From NCBI GenBank assembly GCA_027023325.1, contig JALVVQ010000330.1, positions 1-5,584 of the forward strand: a stretch of 5,584 bases of DNA. Direction: 5' to 3'. Made by a program: the position numbers and the translations under genes. Of this stretch, positions 1 to 5,098 are shown in pieces. Source of the stretch: Campylobacteraceae bacterium (GTDB lineage Bacteria > Campylobacterota > Campylobacteria > Campylobacterales > Sulfurovaceae). Positions within the stretch are counted from its first letter, which is position 1; every line of letters begins with the position of its first letter. Below the pieces are notes generated by a model. The model saw only the letters and a list, made by a program, of their open reading frames with translations. It was not told where the DNA came from and did not search any database.

Positions 1-26
1 CGTAGGGGGCGATTGCCATCGCACCA
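1..26 (+). repeat. Left REP-like palindrome of an inverted doublet (REPIN-like)
   Basis: A GTAG tetranucleotide (2-5) is followed by an imperfect hairpin: arm GGGGCGAT (6-13), loop TGCC (14-17), arm ATCGCACC (18-25), with one G-A mismatch in the stem (8/23). The whole unit recurs in inverted orientation at 132-157 with 25 of 26 bases identical. A GTAG foot plus a mismatched hairpin is the known form of REP sequences recognised by RAYT (TnpA-REP) transposases. No transposase gene is visible here, so the element would be non-autonomous. The match begins at the first base of the window, so it may extend further left, and any target-site duplication cannot be seen. Confidence 0.75.
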
Positions 27-131
27 TTTCACGCACAAATAACCGAAACATTTATAATTTTCTTTTGGTATCGTATTGCAGTCTTTGGAAGCTTCCATGC
101 GATTTGGGTTTGGATGCTTCTTTTGTATGTT
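27..131. other. Spacer between the two inverted REP-like units
   Basis: This AT-rich 105-bp stretch lies between the two inverted units and has no convincing ORF. It contains a perfect 12-bp palindrome, TGGAAGCTTCCA (86-97), and a TATAAT hexamer on the plus strand (53-58) with no recognisable -35 at normal spacing. I cannot assign a function. It could be the central part of a small MITE/REPIN-type element or ordinary intergenic DNA that happens to lie between two REP units. Confidence 0.4.
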
Positions 132-157
132 TGGTGCGATGGCAATCGCCCCTTACG
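132..157 (-). repeat. Right REP-like palindrome, inverted copy of the left unit
   Basis: Read on the minus strand this is GTAA (156-153), then arm GGGGCGAT, loop TGCC and arm ATCGCACC (152-133). It differs from the left unit only in the last base of the foot (GTAA instead of GTAG). The same stem mismatch is kept in both copies, which argues for duplication of one element rather than two chance hairpins. It lies 32 bp past the aroC stop codon, so the transcript of the minus-strand operon would carry this hairpin near its 3' end. There it could slow 3' exonucleases or weakly terminate. No U-run follows it on the minus strand, so it is not a standard intrinsic terminator. Confidence 0.75.
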
Positions 158-188
158 CAAAGAATCATGTACCAATCATTAGGGTGCA

Positions 189-1262
189 TCACCCGTAAAT
201 CTTCTCCAAGTCCTCCATCCTTTTGCCCATATTGAGCAGTACCATATCTGCCAGTGTCAGTGCCATCATCGCTTCACATACGACTGCGCCTCGGATAGCG
301 ACACAGGGGTCGTGGCGGCCTTTGAGGGCGAGGGTGGTGGGGTTGCCCTCTTTGTCTATGGTTTCTTGCTCTTGGAAGATACTGGGCGTGGGCTTGAAGT
401 GGGTCTTGACGATCACGGTATCGCCATTGCTGATGCCACCCAAGATACCACCGGAGTGGTTGGAAGCGAAGCCCTCTGGGGTGAGTGGGTCATTGTTTTG
501 GCTGCCCTTGAGGTGGGTGCTGGCGATGCCGTCTCCAATCTCTACGGCTTTGGCGGCGTTGATGCCCATCATCGCCTCGGCCAGTATGGCATCGAGCTTG
601 TAGTAGAGAGGCTCTCCCAGTCCTATAGGCACACCTGTGGCAGTGGTGAGTACCACGCCACCTACAGAGTCATGATGCTCTTTGGCGGTGAGAATGGCTT
701 GTTCTTGTGTCGCTTCTGCTTTGGGGTCGAGGGCGTAGAGCTTGGAGCCTTTGGCATGGTCAAAATCGATCGTCTCCCCAGCGATACCGTCTACTTCACA
801 CAGTCCACTCTGGATAGTGATACCGACCTGGGAGAGCATCAGCTTGGCGATGGCGCCTCCTGCGACTCTGGCAGCCGTTTCTCTGGCAGAGCTTCGCCCG
901 CCACCACGGTAGTCTCTGATGCCATACTTCTGCCAGTAGGTGAAGTCGGCATGCCCGGGGCGAAAGAGATCCTTGATATTGTCGTAATCTTTGGATTTTT
1001 GGTTGGTATTGAAGATCACCATGGCGATCGGTGTACCGGTACTGAGTCCCTCGAAGACACCAGAGAGTATCTCTACTTCGTCTGCTTCTTTTCTGCCTGT
1101 CTCTAGTTTGGATTTTCCTGGTTTTCTGCGGTCAAGCTCCCCTTGGATAAAGCCCTCATCTATCTCCAGCCCGGCAGGTACGCCGTCGAGGATACAGCCT
1201 AGCGCTTTGCCGTGGGATTCGCCAAATGTCGTCAGTGTCAGTTTCTTTCCAAAGCTGTTCAT
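189..1262 (-). CDS. aroC: Chorismate synthase
   Basis: This enzyme makes chorismate from 5-enolpyruvylshikimate-3-phosphate, the last step of the shikimate pathway. It acts in the cytosol as a tetramer and needs reduced FMN. The 357-residue length is normal for bacterial AroC. Family signatures are all present: GESHG at residues 14-18 with the conserved His17, RPGHAD at 101-106 with the second conserved His (104), the glycine/arginine block DYRGGGRSSARET at 117-129 that helps bind FMN and phosphate, and GRHDPC at 315-320. The start ATG (1262-1260) overlaps the rnc stop in an ATGA junction and is preceded by AGGAG (1272-1268) at 5-nt spacing, so translation is probably coupled to rnc. It is the last gene of the operon. 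Its stop codon lies in a small GGGTG/CACCC hairpin (182-194). No defect is seen. Confidence 0.97.
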   Translation of the reverse strand: MNSFGKKLTLTTFGESHGKALGCILDGVPAGLEIDEGFIQGELDRRKPGKSKLETGRKEADEVEILSGVFEGLSTGTPIAMVIFNTNQKSKDYDNIKDLFRPGHADFTYWQKYGIRDYRGGGRSSARETAARVAGGAIAKLMLSQVGITIQSGLCEVDGIAGETIDFDHAKGSKLYALDPKAEATQEQAILTAKEHHDSVGGVVLTTATGVPIGLGEPLYYKLDAILAEAMMGINAAKAVEIGDGIASTHLKGSQNNDPLTPEGFASNHSGGILGGISNGDTVIVKTHFKPTPSIFQEQETIDKEGNPTTLALKGRHDPCVAIRGAVVCEAMMALTLADMVLLNMGKRMEDLEKIYG

Positions 1263-1936
1263 GTGGACTCCTGCAATCTTTTGAGTGCTATTTTGGCTGC
1301 CTTCTGCTGCGCCTCTTTCTTGCTTTTTCCTTTGGCTTTGGCGATGGGGTCGCCGTTGAGTGAGACCTCGATCTCAAACTCTTTTTTATGGTCAGGGCCG
1401 CTGGAGCCCAACATGGTATAGAGTGGTGTGACACCGTGGGTGGCCTGTGTCAGCTCCTGCAGGGCGGTTTTGTAGTCCTGTGAGAGGCTGCTGAGGTCGA
1501 TCTTGGGGTAGGTCTCCTCTAGCAAGGCGATGGTGATTTCCTGACATTTGCCAAGTCCTGCCTCGAGATAGGTTGCCCCGATGACTGCTTCAAAGGCGTT
1601 AGAGAGTAGAGAGGATTTATTGCGTCCTTCATTGCTCTCCTCAGCAGGAGAGAGATAGATGTGTGCGCCAAGATCCAGTTTGCGTGCCAGTTTGGTAAAG
1701 CCGCTTTCATTGACCAGCGAAGCCCTGATTTTGGAGAGTACACCCTCGGCTTCATGGGGAAATTTCAAATAGAGAAACTCTCCCACAATGAGGTCTAGCA
1801 CCGCATCTCCGAGAAACTCAAGCCGCTCATTATTGTAAGGCTTCTTATGACTCTTGTGTGTCAAAGCCTCAATAATCAACTGCTTGTCTTTAAAGGTGTA
1901 TCCCAGCCGTTTTTCCAGTATTTCGTAGTGATTCAT
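1259..1936 (-). CDS. rnc: Ribonuclease III
   Basis: A double-stranded RNA endonuclease for rRNA precursor processing and turnover of structured or antisense RNAs; it works as a homodimer. At 225 residues it matches E. coli RNase III (226). The catalytic domain (about 1-145) carries the signature NERLEFLGDAVLDLI at 36-50, with Glu37, Glu40 and Asp44 in the expected places, and Glu116 matching E. coli Glu117. The residue matching E. coli Asp114 is Asn113 (in LLSNAFEA, codon AAC). A complete dsRNA-binding domain follows (about 153-223: DYKTALQEL, GPDHKKEF, AKGKSKKEAQQKAA). The ATG (1936-1934) sits in an ATGA overlap with the rnhA stop and has AAGGAG (1950-1945) 8 nt upstream. The catalytic Glu and the rest of the active site are intact, so I expect an active enzyme. 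Confidence 0.96.
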   Translation of the reverse strand: MNHYEILEKRLGYTFKDKQLIIEALTHKSHKKPYNNERLEFLGDAVLDLIVGEFLYLKFPHEAEGVLSKIRASLVNESGFTKLARKLDLGAHIYLSPAEESNEGRNKSSLLSNAFEAVIGATYLEAGLGKCQEITIALLEETYPKIDLSSLSQDYKTALQELTQATHGVTPLYTMLGSSGPDHKKEFEIEVSLNGDPIAKAKGKSKKEAQQKAAKIALKRLQEST

Positions 1937-2367
1937 TGCATTTGCTCCTTGATTGCTTCTGCTGCTTCTCGTGCCAGTGTATCGCAGCGTTCATTTTCTG
2001 GATGTCCATTGTGTCCTCTGACCCAGGTGCCTTTGACCTGATGGGGGGCTGCCGCTTCGAGGTAGGCTCTCCAGAGGTCAGGGTTTTTGACCTTTTTGAA
2101 GTCCTTTTTGACCCAGCTGGCAAGCCACTCATTGATCGCCTTGGTCACATAGGAGCTGTCTGAGACGACCTCTACAGTGCAGGGCTCTTTGAGGAGCTTG
2201 AGTCCTTCGATCACCCCACGAAGCTCCATGCGGTTGTTGGTGGTATGGGGCTCTGCACCGCTGTACTCTTTGCGTGTGCCCTGATATTCGAGGATACCGC
2301 CATAGCCTCCGGGCCCCGGATTGCCCAGGCTGGATCCATCAGAATAGAGTGTGATCTGTTTCTTCAT
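1933..2367 (-). CDS. rnhA: Ribonuclease HI
   Basis: This endonuclease cuts the RNA strand of RNA:DNA hybrids, acting on R-loops and RNA primers. All five residues known to matter in E. coli RNase HI are visible: Asp10 in YSDGS, Glu48 in NNRMEL, Asp70 in VVSDSSY, His119 in RGHNGHPENE and Asp129 in ERCDTLA. The Trp-rich basic handle region is present in reduced form (WLASWVKKDFKKVKN, about 81-95). At 144 residues it is about ten shorter than the E. coli enzyme, from a compact handle and a short C-terminus. The ATG lies 29 bp inside the upstream TPR gene. The nearest strong ribosome site, GAGGAG (2386-2381), is 13 nt from the ATG, longer than ideal. It ends in an ATGA overlap with rnc. Confidence 0.97.
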   Translation of the reverse strand: MKKQITLYSDGSSLGNPGPGGYGGILEYQGTRKEYSGAEPHTTNNRMELRGVIEGLKLLKEPCTVEVVSDSSYVTKAINEWLASWVKKDFKKVKNPDLWRAYLEAAAPHQVKGTWVRGHNGHPENERCDTLAREAAEAIKEQMQ

Positions 2368-3382
2368 CTTTGGCTATTTGCTCCTCTAATTGGGCTGAGT
2401 TGATCGCAAGACAGTGGGGGCAGCGCTTGAAAGCAAAGGGAAAACTCTGCTTGCATACCTTGCAGAGATAAGAGAAGCTAAGGTTGCCTCTGGGCTCTCC
2501 TGCATACCGTGCTGCGACCAAGATATCTATACTTGCCATGCCGCTGCTCTGCTCGAGCAGGGCAGCATCGACCACATCGATGTCTCTGCGTGCGGTATAG
2601 ATCTTGGTCAGACCATTGTCGCTGTGGATTATATCAAAATCCAGTTGGGAAGGGGGTAAATACCAGAGCAGATCCAAACTCTCCCTGAGCCGCTCTTTCT
2701 GGAGGTGCTGCCATCCAATCTTGTCAGAGAGATGAAAGAGTGCAGCAATCGTCAGGCGGTAGAGCTGGGGCTGTGTCTGGTGTATGCTCAGTAGCGCAGC
2801 AGTCTTCTCCGCTATGGAGAGTGTCTCATCTTTCTGTAGCTGTTCAAACTCCCAAAAAGCCTTGAGCATACCCGTCTCTTCTCCCAGCGCCTCCAGTGGC
2901 CCCAGTGTCTCTATGGCCTTGTCATAGTCTTGCATCAGCTCATAGATGGCACCCAGCCGATAGAGGACAGGGATGTTTCTGGGCTGCTTGGAGAGTATCT
3001 GAAGCGAGATACTTTCTGCCCGTTCCAAAAACCCTGCCCGGAGATAGATTTTGCCAAGCTGCTCCAGCAGATCATCACTCTCGTCCTGTCGGATGAGGTA
3101 GAGGTAGATACTGATGCTCTTGTGGTACTCACCGCTGGTCTCAAAGGCTTTTGCCAGCAAGAGGAGTGGCTTGCTCATGCTCTCATCGAAAGGGATGTCA
3201 GCACCTTCCAATACACACTGGTTGCTATCAAATCGTTCGAGAAATTCCATCAGCTGGCTTTTGCGTCGCTGTTGCATATAGCGACTCCACCCATAGGTCA
3301 CCAGTACGACTGCCAGAAGCACCAGGATCGTCAACAGGACATTAAAAAAAAGGCTGTCATAACCGGGCAGAAAAGTGTCCAA
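2339..3382 (-). CDS. Membrane-anchored TPR protein with C-terminal rubredoxin-like zinc ribbon (LapB/YciM-like)
   Basis: The 347-residue protein starts with a single hydrophobic helix (about 11-31) ending in VTYGW and a basic stretch (RYMQQRRKS), which predicts an inner-membrane anchor with a cytoplasmic body. TPR-like helical repeats follow at about 73-168 (KPLLLLAKAFETSGEYHKSI; LLEQLGKIYLRAGFLERAE; VLYRLGAIYELMQDYDKAIE), then a helical region. Near the C-terminus lies a four-cysteine ribbon, CKVC (307-310) and CPHC (321-324), with 10 residues between. This order matches LapB/YciM, which in E. coli controls FtsH-mediated LpxC degradation and so LPS synthesis. E. coli LapB has the same Cys spacing and, as I recall, a similar YGW-R-R motif after its anchor. 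The start codon is TTG (3382-3380): it is the only usual start that keeps the anchor, and GAGAG lies just upstream. The similarity is architectural, so the role is inferred. Confidence 0.8.
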   Translation of the reverse strand: MDTFLPGYDSLFFNVLLTILVLLAVVLVTYGWSRYMQQRRKSQLMEFLERFDSNQCVLEGADIPFDESMSKPLLLLAKAFETSGEYHKSISIYLYLIRQDESDDLLEQLGKIYLRAGFLERAESISLQILSKQPRNIPVLYRLGAIYELMQDYDKAIETLGPLEALGEETGMLKAFWEFEQLQKDETLSIAEKTAALLSIHQTQPQLYRLTIAALFHLSDKIGWQHLQKERLRESLDLLWYLPPSQLDFDIIHSDNGLTKIYTARRDIDVVDAALLEQSSGMASIDILVAARYAGEPRGNLSFSYLCKVCKQSFPFAFKRCPHCLAINSAQLEEQIAKDEETDHTLF

Positions 3383-3384
3383 AA

Positions 3385-3390
3385 TCTCTC
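3385..3390 (-). promoter_or_regulatory. Weak ribosome binding site supporting the TTG start of the TPR gene
   Basis: On the minus strand the leader reads AAAGAGAGATT directly before TTG. GAGAGA (3390-3385) is a partial Shine-Dalgarno match. In frame upstream the only codons before a TAA stop are TCG, CTC, AAA, AAA, AGA, GAG and ATT, so there is no ATG, GTG or TTG alternative. The first internal ATG (residue 36) would remove the membrane helix. A TTG start with a weak site suggests modest translation of this first gene. Confidence 0.55.
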
Positions 3391-3395
3391 TTTTT

Positions 3396-3424
3396 TTGAG
3401 CGATTATAACATATTCGCTATAAT
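3396..3424 (+). promoter_or_regulatory. Sigma70-type promoter for dnaG, interleaved with the divergent promoter
   Basis: TTGAGC (3396-3401, four of six matches to TTGACA) is followed after exactly 17 bp by a perfect TATAAT (3419-3424). Initiation 6-7 nt past the -10 falls on 3430-3431, and the dnaG ATG begins at 3431. There is no purine-rich Shine-Dalgarno sequence before the ATG. The transcript is therefore predicted to be leaderless or nearly so. The -10 of the opposite promoter lies inside the 17-bp spacer of this one, and the reverse holds too, so RNA polymerase could probably use only one at a time. Confidence 0.65.
3403..3411 (-). promoter_or_regulatory. Extended -10 promoter for the TPR-rnhA-rnc-aroC operon
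   Basis: On the minus strand TGTTATAAT (3411-3403) is a perfect extended -10 element: TGn followed by TATAAT. No good -35 is found 16-18 bp upstream, where the sequence is already around the dnaG start codon. An extended -10 can compensate, and Campylobacterota sigma70 promoters often lack a clear -35. Transcription should begin near 3396-3397, giving a leader of about 14-15 nt before the TTG codon. No other promoter is evident among the overlapping downstream genes, so this probably drives the whole operon. Confidence 0.65.
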
Positions 3425-3430
3425 GCGACT

Positions 3431-5098
3431 ATGATAGAACAATCCTCAATCGAATCACTCAAAAGTAGCATCGATATCGTCGATGTAATCGGTACCTATA
3501 TTGAGCTTAGAAAAGCAGGCGCCAATTATAAGGCAAACTGTCCGTTTCATGGTGAAAAAACACCCAGTTTTGTGGTGAGCCCCTCCAAGCAGATCTACCA
3601 TTGTTTTGGCTGTGGGGTCGGAGGAGATGCGATCAAGTTTGTGATGGAGACGGAGCATATCAACTACCCTGAGGCGATTGAAAAACTCGCCTCCCTGCAT
3701 AACTTCACACTGCACTATACCCAAGGATCGAGTGATTACAGTGATGCCAAAAGGGCACTGGAGGTGATGCAAAAATGGTACAGCAACAATCTCAATCAGA
3801 GCCCGGTATCACAGGAGTATCTAAAGGGAAGAGGTATTGCCCAACACTCCATCGAGGCATTTGGCGTGGGGTTCGTGCCGGAGGGGCAGCAGGTGATGGG
3901 ACATCTGCAGGCGTTGCATATCCCTTTGCCACAGGCTGTTGAAGCAGGTGTGGTGGCCAAAGGAGAAGATGGCAGGTACTATGCCAGACTCTCTCAGCGG
4001 ATTACTTTTCCTATCTATTCACCCAATGGGGCATTGGTGGGGTTTGGTGGCAGGACGATCACCAACCATCCAGCCAAGTATATCAACTCTCCCCAGACCA
4101 AACTGTTCAACAAATCCAGACTGCTCTATGGCTACCACCGTGCCAAAGAGGCTATCTATAAGCAAAAAGAGATCATTATCTCTGAGGGCTATCTGGATGT
4201 GATTATGTTTCACCAAGCAGGTTTCATGACCGCTGTGGCTACGCTGGGAACGGCACTGACAGAGGAGCACCTTCCTCTGCTTCGTAAAGGAGCCCCTAGG
4301 GTGATCCTCGCCTATGATGGAGACAAGGCTGGCGTGGCTGCTGCAGTGAAAGCAGCCAAAATTCTTGGTTCTCATGGCTTTGAAGGGGGTGTGGTACTGT
4401 TCCCAGGCGGACAAGATCCCGCTGACCTCATCGCCGCAGGTGAGAGTGAGAGGGTAGCTTCGCTGCTTCGGGATGCCAAGCCGCTGATTCCTTTTGTGTT
4501 AGAACATATCGCTTCGGCATACGACACCACCAACCCCAATCAGAAAGAGGTGGCATTTGGAGAAATGAAAGCCTATCTGAGTGCCTTGAGTCCGATCGTC
4601 AAAGATGCCTATGTGCCAGTAGCTGCTACGATACTGGGGGTCTCTGCTGCACTTTTTGGTGCAGGCAGAGATGATTCGGGGGTCAGGCAGCAGTTTGCAC
4701 AAAGTGAGGAGAAAGAGGACCCAGAGTGGCAGAGTATCCTCAAGACACTGGTGGAGAATGACACCTTGGTAGATGATGTGATCGATGTACTCTCTGACGA
4801 TATGCTTGGCGGCTATGCAGAGGTGTTGCATGCGATCATCGAAAACAGAACAGAACATCCTAGACTCATGCGTTTGAGTATCGATACCCGTATCCCGATA
4901 CTTACACAGGAGGAGCTGAGAACTGCACTGCTCAAGCAGCTGGAGATCTATTATCTGCGCAAGTTCAAACAGGCAATGGCTGACAGAACTGTATCCTTTG
5001 AAAAAAAGGTCTATATCAGAAATAAGATACAAAAAGATATCATTCCCAAACTAAAACGAGGAGAGCTGATACCCTATGAGAGCAATATCATTATTTAG
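3431..5098 (+). CDS. dnaG: DNA primase DnaG
   Basis: DnaG makes the short RNA primers for chromosome replication, working with the DnaB helicase. The 555-residue length is normal for Campylobacterota DnaG. The N-terminal CHC2 zinc-binding domain has CPFH (Cys37, His40) and CFGC (Cys58, Cys61). The RNA polymerase core includes GFGGR (204-208) and KYINSPQTKLFNK (216-228). The TOPRIM catalytic acids are Glu252 in SEGYLDV and Asp296 and Asp298 in AYDGDKAG. A helical C-terminal part (about 430-545) is the expected DnaB-binding region. The ATG start is fixed by the family N-terminus (ESLKSSIDIVDVIGTYIEL) and by a stop codon 8 codons upstream with no other usual start between. No Shine-Dalgarno sequence is seen. 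The last 23 bp overlap the next gene in a different frame. Confidence 0.97.
   Translation: MIEQSSIESLKSSIDIVDVIGTYIELRKAGANYKANCPFHGEKTPSFVVSPSKQIYHCFGCGVGGDAIKFVMETEHINYPEAIEKLASLHNFTLHYTQGSSDYSDAKRALEVMQKWYSNNLNQSPVSQEYLKGRGIAQHSIEAFGVGFVPEGQQVMGHLQALHIPLPQAVEAGVVAKGEDGRYYARLSQRITFPIYSPNGALVGFGGRTITNHPAKYINSPQTKLFNKSRLLYGYHRAKEAIYKQKEIIISEGYLDVIMFHQAGFMTAVATLGTALTEEHLPLLRKGAPRVILAYDGDKAGVAAAVKAAKILGSHGFEGGVVLFPGGQDPADLIAAGESERVASLLRDAKPLIPFVLEHIASAYDTTNPNQKEVAFGEMKAYLSALSPIVKDAYVPVAATILGVSAALFGAGRDDSGVRQQFAQSEEKEDPEWQSILKTLVENDTLVDDVIDVLSDDMLGGYAEVLHAIIENRTEHPRLMRLSIDTRIPILTQEELRTALLKQLEIYYLRKFKQAMADRTVSFEKKVYIRNKIQKDIIPKLKRGELIPYESNIII
5058..5065 (+). promoter_or_regulatory. Ribosome binding site inside dnaG for the downstream PP-loop gene
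   Basis: GAGGAGAG (5058-5065) lies 10 nt before the ATG at 5076, within the last codons of dnaG. It decides the start of the overlapping gene, because the encoded protein begins immediately with the beta strand and SGGLDS loop expected at the N-terminus of this fold. The overlap suggests that translation follows that of dnaG. Confidence 0.7.

Noticed and set aside
53..58. TATAAT on the plus strand in the left intergenic region as a promoter
   Set aside because: There is no -35 at 16-18 bp, the region is AT-rich so the hexamer can arise by chance, and no gene follows on the plus strand in this window.
182..194. GGGTG/CACCC hairpin over the aroC stop codon as an intrinsic terminator
   Set aside because: The stem is only 5 bp and the following minus-strand sequence (TAATGATTGG) has no U-run.
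312..1106. Long open frame of 264 codons on the plus strand across the middle of aroC
   Set aside because: It is antisense to a gene with all AroC signatures, its translation matches no family I recognise, and it has no supporting promoter or ribosome site. It is a by-product of aroC codon use.
3405..3410. TATAAC as an alternative -10 for dnaG
   Set aside because: It is a poorer match than TATAAT at 3419 and lacks a good -35 at the right distance. It is kept only as the alternative that would refute the leaderless model.
5001..5007. A7 run near the end of dnaG as a slippage or frameshift site
   Set aside because: The dnaG frame reads through to a normal C-terminus, no alternative frame gives a meaningful product, and no stimulatory structure is apparent.
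4499..5032. 177-codon open frame on the minus strand inside dnaG
   Set aside because: It lies wholly antisense to the C-terminal part of dnaG, which is intact and well supported; the translation shows no recognisable domain.
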